Below, in pieces: positions 44,071 through 55,810 of a DNA stretch of 64,000 nt (position 1 is its first letter; every line of letters begins with the position of its first letter). The notes under the pieces were generated by a model, which was not told where the DNA came from, searched no databases, and was given only the letters and a program-made list of their open reading frames with translations. This DNA is from Planctomycetaceae bacterium. GTDB taxonomy: Bacteria; Planctomycetota; Planctomycetia; Planctomycetales; Planctomycetaceae. A program made the position numbers and the translations under genes. The stretch is from the NCBI GenBank assembly GCA_002726205.1, contig PBSL01000056.1:27010-91009 (forward strand), read 5' to 3'.

Positions 44071-45393
44071 CTATTCCCCCAGCGTGCTCTTGCGACGAAG
44101 AATGTGGTGGTAGTGCTGTGCAAAGCGATGCGATTCGTCGCGGACGTACTGCAGCAATCGCAACCCGAACCCGTGACGGCTCAACCGCCTTGGTTCCGGC
44201 TCACCCGGCACATAGACCTCCTCCTGCTGCTTCGCCAACGAGATCGTGAATGGGGGTTCCACGTCGATCAATCTCATCGCCTCGATCGCGGCATTCAGTT
44301 GGCCCCTGCCGCCGTCAATCAGCAGCAAGTCCGGAAACGCCTCGCCCTCCTGCAACAACCGCTTGAATCGTCTCGCGATCACTTCACGGATCGATGCGTA
44401 GTCGTCCACGCCGGTGACCGTGCGAATCCGGTACCTCTTGTAACCGTGCTTGAAGGGTAGCCCGTCGATGAACTGGACGAGACTGGCGACGGTCTGACCA
44501 CCCTGGAGGTGGGCGATATCGACACCCTCGATGCGGCGAGGCAACTCGGGCAGCCCGAAGATCTGTTTCAGACCGGCCAGTCCTTTTTGCGGATCGACAT
44601 AGAACACCTCCGGTTGGGCGTGTTCCTCGAGATCGCCGCGGAGCTTCAGCGCCTCCAGTGCTTCGATCTCATCTCGAATCCGGCCCGCCTTCTCATAAAG
44701 CTGTTCGGCCGAGGCCGCCCGCATCTCATCGGCGAGTTCCTTCAACAGTCGTGCCTTTCCTCCATCGAGAAACGTCTGCAGCCGCCGAATATCTCGACGA
44801 TAGTCTTCCTTGCTGACCCTCAGGTTGCAGGGGGCGGTGCATTGATCGATGCTCGCCAACAGGCAGGGCCGAAACCACTGCCAACGATCGTCGCCGTCGT
44901 TGATGTCCAGCGAGCAGGTCCGGAAGCGGAAGATCCTCTGCAGCACCGCGATCGCACCTCGCAGTTTCTTGGGGCTGGTGAACGGGCCATACAGCCGCGT
45001 GCCGCGGGAGCGGGGTGTCCGGGTGAATTCAACGCGAGGAAAATCCTCGCGAACAAAGATCTCCAGGTACGGGAACGTCTTGTCGTCCTTGAGCTCCTGG
45101 TTGAAGCGGGGCTGCGCGTCCTTGATCAACCGGGCCTCCAGCAGCAACGCGTCGACCTCGCTGTCGGCCTCGATGTACTCCACGTCCTGGATCTCGCGGA
45201 CCAGCTCGGCGGTCCGCGTTTCCTGGGCTGCCGCCGCCGTGAAGTAACTGCCGACCCGGCTCCTGAGATTCACGGCCTTGCCGATGTAGATCACGCGTCC
45301 CTTCTCGTCCTTCATCAGGTACACGCCGGGAATCGCCGGCAACTGGCGGACTTTTTCCCGCAGCGCGTCAGGGCTCGTGGAATCGACCGTCAT
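44071..45393 (-). CDS. uvrC: excinuclease subunit UvrC, short form lacking the C-terminal HhH domain
   Basis: About 440 residues from an ATG that shares a base with the upstream stop (TGATG), against roughly 600 in standard UvrC. Present are the GIY-YIG nuclease (PGVYLMKDEKGRVIYIGKA), four cysteines C160-x16-C177-x7-C185-x3-C189 resembling the Fe-S pattern of E. coli UvrC, the UVR helix (AEQLYEKAGRIRDEIEAL) and the RNase H-like nuclease (GVDIAHLQGG, LLLIDGGRGQL, DESHRFAQHYH). The segment between the UVR helix and the nuclease is short, and the protein stops right after the nuclease, so the tandem helix-hairpin-helix DNA-binding domain is missing. The reading frame ends cleanly, so this is a domain loss rather than a visible frameshift. 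Confidence 0.9.
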   Translation of the reverse strand: MTVDSTSPDALREKVRQLPAIPGVYLMKDEKGRVIYIGKAVNLRSRVGSYFTAAAAQETRTAELVREIQDVEYIEADSEVDALLLEARLIKDAQPRFNQELKDDKTFPYLEIFVREDFPRVEFTRTPRSRGTRLYGPFTSPKKLRGAIAVLQRIFRFRTCSLDINDGDDRWQWFRPCLLASIDQCTAPCNLRVSKEDYRRDIRRLQTFLDGGKARLLKELADEMRAASAEQLYEKAGRIRDEIEALEALKLRGDLEEHAQPEVFYVDPQKGLAGLKQIFGLPELPRRIEGVDIAHLQGGQTVASLVQFIDGLPFKHGYKRYRIRTVTGVDDYASIREVIARRFKRLLQEGEAFPDLLLIDGGRGQLNAAIEAMRLIDVEPPFTISLAKQQEEVYVPGEPEPRRLSRHGFGLRLLQYVRDESHRFAQHYHHILRRKSTLGE

Positions 45394-46505
45394 CAGGACC
45401 GATTCGCCTCGAGCATCCGGCGGACCACCTCGCTGCGGCTCTCGGTCTCCTCGAAAATCACCAGCTGCTGCTGGCTGCCGGTCGAGCCGGGCAGCTGCGA
45501 TGCCGATTGCAATTCCCCGGTGCACCCGAGTCGTTCGGCCATGGGTCCCAGCATGTCGATGAGTTGCTCGACCGTCCGTTGCACCGAGTACTGCCGGTAG
45601 TCGTCGCTGTTGACCAACTCGGCCTCCGGACCGAAGCGGGTCGCGCGCCACTTGTTCTGCTGGACCATCATCGGGTGGTAGTCCGACTGGTAGGTTCCCT
45701 GGTCAATTTCCTCGGACATCGCCTGCACCATGCACTGAACAACCGCCGTCAGGGCCAGTACCTGGTCGAGGTTTGCTGGCATGTCGCACACGCGAATCTC
45801 CACCGTTCCAAAGAGGTGATGTGGCCGAATGTCCCACCAGATCTCACGGATCGTGTTGATGAAACCGGTGTCGACCAGGTGCGACACCAGCCAGATGTAC
45901 TCGCTCCAGTTCCTCATACGGTGAGGCAAACCTGCTGTCGGCAGGCCTTCCATGATATTTGAACGATTCGAATGCAGGCCCGTTTCACGACCTTCCCAGA
46001 AGGGAGAATTGCTCGAGAGGGCCAGTAGCAGCGGCAGGTGGCGAAGCATGCGGTCACAGATCATGACGGCCTTGTCGCCGCTGTCGACTCCGACGTGGAC
46101 GTGCAGACCAAACGTGACCAGCCGCCGGGCCACGTCCTGCATCAACTCGACCAAGCGGAAATATCGGTCGTTGACGGTGATCTCCTGTGACCGCCAACTC
46201 GAAAATGGATGCGTCGCGGCCCAGAACAGCTTCAGGCCCAACTCGTTCGTCACCCGCTCGACCGCCTCGATCGTCGTTCTCAGGTCGTCACCGGCCTCGG
46301 CCACCGTCCGGCACACGCCAGTGTTGATCTCCAGGTAACACTGCATCAACTCGGGCTTGACCCGCTCTTTCAATTCCGCAGGCAACCTGTCGAGAATCGG
46401 TTCGATCGAGTTCGACAGGGCGAACGTCTCGGCATCAACCAACTGCAACTCGATCTCGACCCCGATCGTCGGATTCTCGTTGCGAGTGAATTCGAGCGTC
46501 GACAT
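45393..46505 (-). CDS. GCS2-family carboxylate-amine ligase (YbdK/EgtA-like)
   Basis: The 370-residue protein starts at the ATG at 46505, with GGAGG about 11 nt upstream; an earlier ATG at 46541 would overlap the preceding gene. The glutamate-cysteine ligase type 2 fold is shown by NPTIGVEIELQLVD, ATHPFSSW, TFGLHVHVGVDSGDKA, SNSPFWEGRETG and GTVEIRVCDMPANLDQ. It would ligate an amino acid to the gamma-carboxyl of glutamate or a similar acid, using ATP. Whether it makes gamma-glutamylcysteine is not decidable from sequence. Its stop is fused to the uvrC start. Confidence 0.88.
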   Translation of the reverse strand: MSTLEFTRNENPTIGVEIELQLVDAETFALSNSIEPILDRLPAELKERVKPELMQCYLEINTGVCRTVAEAGDDLRTTIEAVERVTNELGLKLFWAATHPFSSWRSQEITVNDRYFRLVELMQDVARRLVTFGLHVHVGVDSGDKAVMICDRMLRHLPLLLALSSNSPFWEGRETGLHSNRSNIMEGLPTAGLPHRMRNWSEYIWLVSHLVDTGFINTIREIWWDIRPHHLFGTVEIRVCDMPANLDQVLALTAVVQCMVQAMSEEIDQGTYQSDYHPMMVQQNKWRATRFGPEAELVNSDDYRQYSVQRTVEQLIDMLGPMAERLGCTGELQSASQLPGSTGSQQQLVIFEETESRSEVVRRMLEANRS

Positions 46506-46512
46506 GTCGGTT

Positions 46513-47823
46513 TTATCCTCCGCCTCCATCATCGTCGCCAATCACCGTTTCCGGAAGCCCTTCCTTCGTGCGATCGGCCATTCCCCAGAGCAGTGCCGCT
46601 CGAATCAGGATCCGGGCTCCCGGGACCAGTGAGTCTTCATCGATGTCGAACTCGGGTGTGTGCAGCAGGTTGCCATCGGGCGTCCGCGTTCCCAGTCGAA
46701 ACATGCTGCCGGGGACCTGCTGCTGATACACCGAAAAATCCTCACCCCCCAGGCTCGGCAACTCGATCCGCTTCACTGCCGCGTCTCCCAGCACCATCCT
46801 CGCCGCACGTTCAATCGTCCCGGTGATGTCCGGATCGTTGCGAACAGCCTCCAGGGAACGACGAAACACCACGTCGATCTGTGTCCCCGTCATCGACGCG
46901 ACGCCTGCAGAAATCTCGAGGATCCGTTCCTTGAGTACCTTGTCATCACCCGGGGCCACAGTTCTCAGCGATCCGAGGATCTCGACCTCGTCGGGAATCA
47001 CGTTTGTCACGGTGCCGCCGTGGATCCGGCCGATCGAGAAGACCGACGCATGCCGGGAATCAACACCGCGGGGCAGTAGCGCGTAGAGGGCAGCGGCCAG
47101 TTCAACCGTGGCGGCAATTGGGTCGCGAGACTGGTGGGGCCTGGCTGCATGACCGCCCTGTCCCCGCACGTGGATAATCACCTCGTTGCAGTGTGCCGTC
47201 AGCGCGCCGCTCCGCACGCCGACCTCACCGGCCGGGCGCTCGGGATCGACATGCAGCCCCAGGATCGCATCGACCCCCTCCAGTACTCCCTGCTCGACCA
47301 GCCACTTCGCTCCCAGGCAGATTTCCTCGGCCGGCTGGAACAAGTACCTCAGGTGAACACCCGGTCCCTCGCAATCCCCGTGTTCGGCAACAGCCATGGC
47401 CACGCCAAGCACGACGGTCGAATGAACGTCGTGACCGCAGCCGTGCATCAGGCCCTCGTGACACGAACGATACTCGACCGTTTTGCCATCCGCGATTTCC
47501 AGCGCGTCGATGTCGGCCCGCAGTGCCACCCGCACCGCGTCAGGACCTGGTGTCCCGATCGACGCATCGGCGACCACTCCCAGGCCGTCCCGCAAGACGC
47601 GCGATTCGACACCGACTTCAGCCAGTCGCTCGGCAAGATACAGGGATGTCTCCCGTTCCTCGCCACTGGACTCGGGATGCATATGCAGGTGCCGCCGGAT
47701 TCCAACCAGCACCGAACGGTGGGCAAGCAGCCATTCGTCGATAGGCCGACAGGCCGACTCGACGGTTTCCTGCATTCGCGAGGAGAACGCGGTCGCAGCG
47801 GATCGAATCAGTCGCTCTGTCAT
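46513..47823 (-). CDS. M20D amidohydrolase (hippurate/IAA-amino-acid hydrolase type)
   Basis: The 436-residue protein starts at the ATG at 47823 with GGAGGA 7 nt before it. Metal-site motifs of the M20D group are LMHGCGHDVHST, YLFQPAEE and LGLHVDPERPAGEVG, with the lid-domain GGHAARPHQSRDPI between. The catalytic Glu is in the PAEE motif. It hydrolyses N-acyl amino acids. The tail is Asp/Gly-rich (GDDDGGGG). It lies 7 nt before the ligase start and 23 nt after the 2-hydroxyacid dehydrogenase, in the middle of a four-gene operon. Confidence 0.9.
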   Translation of the reverse strand: MTERLIRSAATAFSSRMQETVESACRPIDEWLLAHRSVLVGIRRHLHMHPESSGEERETSLYLAERLAEVGVESRVLRDGLGVVADASIGTPGPDAVRVALRADIDALEIADGKTVEYRSCHEGLMHGCGHDVHSTVVLGVAMAVAEHGDCEGPGVHLRYLFQPAEEICLGAKWLVEQGVLEGVDAILGLHVDPERPAGEVGVRSGALTAHCNEVIIHVRGQGGHAARPHQSRDPIAATVELAAALYALLPRGVDSRHASVFSIGRIHGGTVTNVIPDEVEILGSLRTVAPGDDKVLKERILEISAGVASMTGTQIDVVFRRSLEAVRNDPDITGTIERAARMVLGDAAVKRIELPSLGGEDFSVYQQQVPGSMFRLGTRTPDGNLLHTPEFDIDEDSLVPGARILIRAALLWGMADRTKEGLPETVIGDDDGGGG

Positions 47824-47846
47824 CGACAGTCCTCCCCGTGTCGCTC

Positions 47847-48830
47847 CTACCACGCCCAGTCGGTGACATCCTTCATGTTCACGATCCGGTCGGCCGGCCA
47901 CTCTCCGGCGTGCAGCTTGATGATCGTGTCGGCCACCATTTCGAAGGTGCCCTGGTGGGATTCATTGTCGAGTCCGGCAACGTGCCCACTGAAGAGGACA
48001 TTTTCAAGCCCGAGCAACGGGCTGTCCTCGGGGAGCGGTTCGACCTCAAACACGTCCAGCCCGGCGGCCCGCATCGGTCCCCGCTGCAGGGCCTCGGCCA
48101 ACGCCGCTTCGTCAACCAGCGGACCACGAGCCGTGTTGATCAGGACACTGCCTTGCTTCATCGCCGCCAACCGCTCGGCGTTGATCACGTGCCGGGTCTC
48201 GGCCATGTTGGGAAGGTGCAGCGAGAGAAAATCGCATCGGGGAATCAGCGCATCGAGGTCGTCAACCAATTCCACCTGGCAGCTCTCGACGAATTCCATG
48301 TCAGGAAACGGCTCGAAGGCCAGGATCTTCATTCCGAGCCCGACCGCCCGGGTGGCCACGGCACGACCGATCCGTCCCAGGCCAACAATTCCCAGCGTGC
48401 TGCCCATCACCCGCGGATAGGGACGACGGCTCCAACGAGCCTCCTTGACCCGGGTGTGCAACTCGGGAAAACCACGGGCAACGCCCATCAGCAAGGCAAT
48501 CGTGTGCTCGGCCACGGCGTGATGATTCACGCCCGGCGTGACCGCCACCACGACGCCCGCCTCATCGCAGGCCGCCAGGTCGACCGCATCAAACCCGACG
48601 CCACTGCGGGAAATCACCCTCAGGTCCGGCAACGATTCGACCACGCGACGCGTGTAGGGCTCCGAACCCGCCGAGATCGCCGAGACTCCCTGCATCTGTC
48701 CGACCAGGTTGTCCTCGACAAACAGGTCGATGCTGCGATCAACCGGTTCGATCTCGAACCCGGCGTTGCTGAGAATGTCAAAATGCGGACCTCCATCCGC
48801 GTTGACCGATGTGCTGACGACCTTGGGCAT
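47847..48830 (-). CDS. D-isomer-specific 2-hydroxyacid dehydrogenase
   Basis: The 327-residue protein has the NAD-binding motif LGIVGLGRIGRAVATRA, the catalytic Arg in LINTARGPLVDE, the Glu in LDVFEVEPLPEDSP and a His in LFSGHVAGLD. SRSGVGFDAVDL matches the phosphoglycerate-dehydrogenase-like branch. No ACT domain follows, so it is the short, non-allosteric form. The substrate may be 3-phosphoglycerate, hydroxypyruvate or another 2-hydroxy acid. It is the first gene of the operon running through amidohydrolase, ligase and uvrC. Confidence 0.89.
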   Translation of the reverse strand: MPKVVSTSVNADGGPHFDILSNAGFEIEPVDRSIDLFVEDNLVGQMQGVSAISAGSEPYTRRVVESLPDLRVISRSGVGFDAVDLAACDEAGVVVAVTPGVNHHAVAEHTIALLMGVARGFPELHTRVKEARWSRRPYPRVMGSTLGIVGLGRIGRAVATRAVGLGMKILAFEPFPDMEFVESCQVELVDDLDALIPRCDFLSLHLPNMAETRHVINAERLAAMKQGSVLINTARGPLVDEAALAEALQRGPMRAAGLDVFEVEPLPEDSPLLGLENVLFSGHVAGLDNESHQGTFEMVADTIIKLHAGEWPADRIVNMKDVTDWAW

Positions 48831-48947
48831 GGCGACTGGTCTTTCCCTTCCAGGATGGTTGACTCGTGCCCCTCACCCTAGCGAAGACCAAAATCACTCG
48901 CCAGCGACGGCCTTCGATGCGATCGCCGTCCGACGGTGTCGCGGAAG

Positions 48948-50393
48948 CTAGACGGTCGAGAAGAGGTGCCGCAGCGGTTCGCCGCCTTCCAGGATCAACG
49001 TGGGCCGCGACTGGGCATCGGGCAGACGGAGTTCATGGTTGATGCCCAGGGCGTCGTAGATCGTCGCCGCCATGTCCTCGGGGCTGACGGGATTCTCTGC
49101 CGGGTAAGCAGCATCGGCATCCGATCGGCCGTACAACTCGCCACCCCGGATCCCCGCCCCAGCCAGCACGCACGGGAAACAATGGCTCCAGTGGCCACGA
49201 CCCCAGGCCGCCGTGTCGGGCTTGGGCGTCCGTCCCATCTCGCCCACGGCGACGACCAGCGTCTCGTCGAGCAATCCTCGATCCTCGAGATCGGTCAGCA
49301 ACGCGGCATAGGCCTGGTCAAACCCGGGCAGCAGGTGTTTTTCCAGGTCGGCGCTGGTGCGATGAGAATCCCAGCTGTAGCCATCCGGGGCATCCCAGAG
49401 CACGGTCACGAAACGGCACCCCGCCTCGACCATTCGCCGGCCCATCAGGCACGACTGGCCAAAGAGGTGCCGCCCGTAACGGTCGCGGAGCGAGTCGTTC
49501 TCGCGACGAATGTCGAGAGCCTGACGGATCTTGTCGGAAGTCACCAGCGAGAGGGCCTGTCGACGGATGCCGTGGTAGTCTTCGAGGACCCTGGCCGTTT
49601 CAATCTGCCGGCGTCCCGCGTCGAACTGTTCGAGCAGGCTGCGACGGCCACTGAGCCGATCCAGCCCGATCTCGCTCTCGGGCACGATCCCCTTGATCCG
49701 GAAATCCAGTTCCTTGTCGTCACAGCTGCGGAAGAACGGGTTGTCGGTTTTCCCCCGCTTGCGAATGTCGGTGGCCAGCCCATTGTAGGCACGACCCAGC
49801 CAGCCCGCGTACTGGCCGGTTCGATCATATCCCTGCAGGTGGCCCAGCCGGTTGGGCAGGTAGACATAATCGGGGAAGTCACGCAGATGTGACCCGGCCG
49901 CGTGTTGCTCGAGATATTCGATGACCGAACCCATCGCCGGCCAATCGGTCTCGCGGGCGTTGACATCGTTGCCGTTGGCCGCCTTGCGGGTCCAGGCATG
50001 GCCGGTCTGGATGTAATGGCAGGCGTTGTGATCGTTGTGTGGATGGTTCATCGTGCGGATGACGGTGAACTTGTCCGAGACGGCGGCTGTCCTGGCAAGC
50101 TTTTCGCTGATCAACAGTCCCGGCGTCCGCGATGCGATCGGTTTGAGCGGCCCCCGCAGCGTGCTGGCTGCCTCGGGCTTCATGTCGAAACTCTCCAGCT
50201 GGCTCGGACCACCGAAGAGGAACAGGAACATCACCGACCGGGCCCGGCCACCTGTGATTGTCCTGACATTCTCGGCGGCAAGCAGCTGCGAGAGACTGGT
50301 GCCAAACAGTCCCATGCCACCAGCCTGGAGGACGTCACGACGAGTGAGTCCGTTACAGAGAGATCGTTGGCCACCGTTGATCGTCAGCATCAA
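48948..50393 (-). CDS. DUF1501 protein, Tat-exported
   Basis: The 481-residue protein opens with MM, and either Met could be used. A twin-arginine signal follows (GLTRRDVLQAGGMGLFGTSL). The family body is clear: FLFLFGGPSQLESFDMKPEA, HNACHYIQTGHAW, DAPDGYSWDSHRTSADLEKH and VVAVGEMGRTPKPDTAAWGRGHW. Unlike the copy at 25943, it has no DUF1549/DUF1553 partner next to it, and the two are far from identical, so this is a separate subfamily. The gap to the next gene upstream (50394-50516) shows nothing I can identify. Confidence 0.9.
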   Translation of the reverse strand: MMLTINGGQRSLCNGLTRRDVLQAGGMGLFGTSLSQLLAAENVRTITGGRARSVMFLFLFGGPSQLESFDMKPEAASTLRGPLKPIASRTPGLLISEKLARTAAVSDKFTVIRTMNHPHNDHNACHYIQTGHAWTRKAANGNDVNARETDWPAMGSVIEYLEQHAAGSHLRDFPDYVYLPNRLGHLQGYDRTGQYAGWLGRAYNGLATDIRKRGKTDNPFFRSCDDKELDFRIKGIVPESEIGLDRLSGRRSLLEQFDAGRRQIETARVLEDYHGIRRQALSLVTSDKIRQALDIRRENDSLRDRYGRHLFGQSCLMGRRMVEAGCRFVTVLWDAPDGYSWDSHRTSADLEKHLLPGFDQAYAALLTDLEDRGLLDETLVVAVGEMGRTPKPDTAAWGRGHWSHCFPCVLAGAGIRGGELYGRSDADAAYPAENPVSPEDMAATIYDALGINHELRLPDAQSRPTLILEGGEPLRHLFSTV

Positions 50394-50516
50394 AACACCG
50401 TTCCGAAAGAAACCACGCCGGGCCTATTCTACCCTTCGGCATCCCGCACTGTCATCCTGAAGACTCCCGTTCCCACTCCGACCCCCCGGCGGTGCGTAAC
50501 AACGTCGGGCGGCAGG

Positions 50517-51578
50517 CTAGGGAGCCACGGTCACAACCCGGCCGTAGACGGAGAATGTCAGCGGTTTCTCGCGCCCGGCAATCGTCAGCGTGAATGACTC
50601 CCGCAACTCGGTCACCCCTTTGGGGGCCGTCACCGTCAACGGAATCACGTGAACACGGCGTTTCGATTTCGACAACTTCGTCCGAAAGGCCCCGCTGTCG
50701 CTGTCGGCCTCGATCTTCTCCACCCGGAAGTCCTCGCGACCCTTGATCACGATCGAGAGCCGCCTCGCACGACCCGGGACCAACGTTCCCAGCGGCACGA
50801 CACCCGCGGTGAACGGGCTGACAGTGAAATCCGACTCGACGTTCGCCTCGACCAGAACCGGGATCCGCGGCGTTTTCTTGTCGTCGGTGATCAGCACGAT
50901 CGTGCCGCGAAATACCCCCGCCGGTGCGGTTGCCTTCAACCCAATCACGACATCATAAGCGACCTGGTCAAACGTCGCCCCGGGCGACGAGCGACCCCGT
51001 TGCGTCTCTTCGACCCGGGCGGTCAGATGTGTCGATTCGATCTCGACCTGCTTGATCGTCCAGTCGGCGCGTCCGGCGTAGGTCAGCTGCAGGGTTCGGG
51101 AAGCGGCTTCCCCCTCGGGCACGGCCTGGAAATCTGCCGAGCCGGGGGCCAGTACCACGTCCTGGCGGATGAAGGCCTTGACCGGAATATGAACCTCGGC
51201 GAACAGCGGCCGGTCAAAAACAACCGTCAACACCGAACTCTTCCGTTCGCGAAATCGCACGGTGTCCATCGTGACATCGAAAAAAGCCACCTCGCCGCTG
51301 GCAAGCGTGGTCTTGCTGGGACGAGCGACCGAGCAGCCACAGGTGGTTCGCACCCGGGCAATGTGAACAACTTCCTGGTAGAGATTGGTGATCTTGAAGC
51401 GGTGGGTAACCTTCGCGGCACGCGCAACGACACCAAAGTCGTGGGTCCGCGAATCAAACATCTTTTCAGCCCACGTCGGTTCGGCAGCCGACAGCGATCC
51501 CGAACCCAGGACCGCAAGTCCAAGGACCAACGAAAACACGAACCACGCGGTCCGACGAATCGCCCAGATTGCTTGCAT
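50517..51578 (-). CDS. exported DUF1573 protein
   Basis: The 353-residue protein starts with a signal peptide ending near SLSAAEP, after a GGAGAGATGG ribosome-binding region. The first domain contains HDFGVVARAAKVTHRFKITN and RVRTTCGCSVARPSK, the TTCGCS motif of DUF1573, an Ig-like ASPM/SPD-2/Hydin fold. Two more beta-rich repeats of about 100 residues follow, with DFQAVPEGE and PLGTLVPGRARR at equivalent places. It is probably an extracytoplasmic structural or binding protein. It is divergent from the NHL-repeat thioredoxin gene, with 230 nt in between. Confidence 0.87.
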   Translation of the reverse strand: MQAIWAIRRTAWFVFSLVLGLAVLGSGSLSAAEPTWAEKMFDSRTHDFGVVARAAKVTHRFKITNLYQEVVHIARVRTTCGCSVARPSKTTLASGEVAFFDVTMDTVRFRERKSSVLTVVFDRPLFAEVHIPVKAFIRQDVVLAPGSADFQAVPEGEAASRTLQLTYAGRADWTIKQVEIESTHLTARVEETQRGRSSPGATFDQVAYDVVIGLKATAPAGVFRGTIVLITDDKKTPRIPVLVEANVESDFTVSPFTAGVVPLGTLVPGRARRLSIVIKGREDFRVEKIEADSDSGAFRTKLSKSKRRVHVIPLTVTAPKGVTELRESFTLTIAGREKPLTFSVYGRVVTVAP

Positions 51579-51696
51579 GACCCATCTCTCCTGGAATCGA
51601 CCTTAGTTCGCCCAAGTCCGAGCTGTCAACGTCTGCTTCCTGCTGCCGCTGATTGTCCCATGCCTTACCGGCGTGCCCGATGCGATTGCACCGTGT

Positions 51697-51724
51697 TTGC
51701 AGGGTCCCGGGCATATGTTAGGAT
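51697..51724 (+). promoter_or_regulatory. candidate promoter for the NHL-thioredoxin gene
   Basis: TTGCAG (51697-51702) and TAGGAT (51719-51724) are separated by 16 nt. A start near 51731 would give a leader of about 80 nt. The same TAGGAT hexamer lies upstream of nadD (16047) and the M20 gene (33661), so it may be a common -10 variant in this genome. Confidence 0.4.
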
Positions 51725-51808
51725 GACCGCGCAGCACGATGCTGCGGGGCGGGCCCCTTCGAACCTGAAACGACCGGATCTAGGACTTTCGACCGGAGGT
51801 CGACTGCT

Positions 51809-53941
<2,133 letters not shown>

Positions 53942-53967
53942 GCCCGTTCGACACGCCGGTCCCGGGT

Positions 53968-53996
53968 TTGACGAACACCAATCGACCGACTACGAT
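53968..53996 (+). promoter_or_regulatory. candidate sigma-70 promoter for rpsB-tsf-pyrH-frr
   Basis: TTGACG (53968-53973) and TACGAT (53991-53996) are separated by the optimal 17 nt, with five and four consensus bases. The predicted leader of about 95 nt precedes rpsB and would have room for S2 autoregulation, as known in other bacteria. I did not identify a specific structure. Confidence 0.55.
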
Positions 53997-54099
53997 CGAT
54001 GATTCGGTTGATTCCGGTTCGTTGCGGGATTGTGCCGGGACCGGTTTTGGTTGATTTTCGGTTGGGTTATTCCGATTCCTGCTCTGCGGAGAGTGCCGC

Positions 54100-54840
54100 G
54101 TGGCTGATATCGTCGTCAAGGACATCCTCGAGGCTGGCATCCACTACGGGCACCGCACCAGTCGGTGGAACCCGAAGATGCGGCCCTACATCTACGGTCG
54201 GCGGAACCTGATTCACATCATCGATGTGAAGGAGACCATCCGTGGCCTGCTGCGAGCCAAACGGTACCTGAAACAGGTCGCGGCCAACGGCCGCTTCGTG
54301 CTGTTCGTCGGCACCAAGCGACAGGCCGTCGGTCCCATTCACGAGGTGTCCGCCTCCTGCGGAATGCCCTTCGTCACCGAACGCTGGCTGGGTGGCACCC
54401 TGACCAACTACCGCACCATCCGCAGCCGCCTGAAGCGACTCGAGGAACTCGAAGCGCTGGAGGAAAGCGGCGAGATGGGGGCGTATTCCAAGAAACGCCA
54501 GAGCACGCTGATCCGCGAACGCCGCAAGATTCACCGCAACCTCTCGGGCATTCGTGAAATGCACCGACTGCCCGAGGCGCTGGTCGTGGTCGATCCTGGT
54601 CGCGAGTACAACTGCGTCCGCGAGGCCCGCAACCTCGGAATCAATGTCGTCGCACTGATCGACACCGACTCCGACCCGGATAACGTCGACCTGCCAATCC
54701 CCGGCAACGACGACAGCATCCGCTCAATTCGGCTCGTCCTTGAACACCTGGCCTCGGCCATCAACGAGGGCAAGTCGACGGTTCCGGAAGAGAAGCCCGT
54801 TCCACAGGTGGCCGAGCCCAAGGCCGTGCCGTCGCTGTAG
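54100..54840 (+). CDS. rpsB: 30S ribosomal protein S2
   Basis: The 246-residue protein starts at a GTG behind a GGAGAG site. S2 signatures are clear: [47 protein letters not shown] and the C-terminal [26 protein letters not shown]. The short Pro/Val-rich tail is unremarkable. It is the first gene of the conserved rpsB-tsf-pyrH-frr cluster. Confidence 0.96.
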   Translation: MADIVVKDILEAGIHYGHRTSRWNPKMRPYIYGRRNLIHIIDVKETIRGLLRAKRYLKQVAANGRFVLFVGTKRQAVGPIHEVSASCGMPFVTERWLGGTLTNYRTIRSRLKRLEELEALEESGEMGAYSKKRQSTLIRERRKIHRNLSGIREMHRLPEALVVVDPGREYNCVREARNLGINVVALIDTDSDPDNVDLPIPGNDDSIRSIRLVLEHLASAINEGKSTVPEEKPVPQVAEPKAVPSL

Positions 54841-54940
54841 ACGCACCCCTCCAGCGGACAACACCGACTGCCAGCCGGTCCGACAGACCGGTCGATCGCA
54901 GTCCACCACAACACGCTGAACCCACGTGAGGAGATTCCCG

Positions 54941-55777
54941 ATGGCGGAGGTCACTGCCGCACAGGTCAAGGCACTGCGAGGACTGACTGACCTGCCGATG
55001 ATGGACTGCAAGCGAGCCCTGGTCGAGGCCGACGGGGACCAGGACAAGGCGATCGAGATCCTCCAGGAGCAGAACCAGAAGGTGATGCTCAAGCGGGCCG
55101 ACAACGCCACCTCCGAGGGCCGGATCTCGATCGCGGTCGCCGAGGACGGGTCCTCGGCTGCCATGATCGAACTGCAGTGCGAATCGGCCCCGGTTGCCAA
55201 CAACGACGAATTCCAGGACCTCGCCGACCAGTGTGCCCGGCAGTTGCTCGACGGTCCTGGTGCCGACGACCCCGAGGCACTGCTGGCCCAGGATGCTCCC
55301 GGGACACCGGGAAAGACACTGCAGGAGATCTACGAGAGCGTGATCAACCGCATTCGGGAGAAGATCATCCTGGCCCGGTTGCTGAAGGTCGAGGGCCCGG
55401 CAGCCGGGTATGTCCACCACGACGGCAAGACCGGTGTCATTTTCCAGGCGACCGGCGAGAACGGTACCGCCGCGGTCATGCGGGACGTGGCGATGCATAT
55501 CGCGGCCATGAAGTCGTCGGTGGTCTCGCCCGACGCTCTCGACGCCGCCGCCGTCGACACCGAACGTGAACGGCTTGCCGACGAAGCGCGAGACACGGGA
55601 AAGCCGGACAACATTATCGAGAAAATCGTCGAGGGGCGAATGAAGGTTTTCTACCAGGAGCAGGGTGTCCTCAACGCCCAGCAGTTCGTCAAGGAAGAAT
55701 CGAAGACTGTCAGCCAGGTCCTCGCCGAATCAGGCCTCGAGGCGAAAGCCTTCGCCCGCTGGGTCCTGGGGAACTAG
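54941..55777 (+). CDS. tsf: translation elongation factor Ts
   Basis: The 278-residue protein starts at the ATG at 54941 with GAGGA 8 nt before it. It has the UBA-like N-terminus ([22 protein letters not shown]), the family variant of the TDFV motif region ([13 protein letters not shown]), and the coiled-coil and C-terminal module ([26 protein letters not shown]). It exchanges GDP for GTP on EF-Tu. The [15 protein letters not shown] motif confirms the identity. It lies 100 nt after rpsB. Confidence 0.95.
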   Translation: MAEVTAAQVKALRGLTDLPMMDCKRALVEADGDQDKAIEILQEQNQKVMLKRADNATSEGRISIAVAEDGSSAAMIELQCESAPVANNDEFQDLADQCARQLLDGPGADDPEALLAQDAPGTPGKTLQEIYESVINRIREKIILARLLKVEGPAAGYVHHDGKTGVIFQATGENGTAAVMRDVAMHIAAMKSSVVSPDALDAAAVDTERERLADEARDTGKPDNIIEKIVEGRMKVFYQEQGVLNAQQFVKEESKTVSQVLAESGLEAKAFARWVLGN

Positions 55778-55810
55778 TCGCCCTGACGAACCCAACTGGG
55801 GCAGATCACG

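Noticed and set aside
47134..48420. A 428-codon plus-strand frame over the amidohydrolase and dehydrogenase genes
   Set aside because: Both minus-strand genes have complete catalytic motifs; the plus-strand product is low-complexity.
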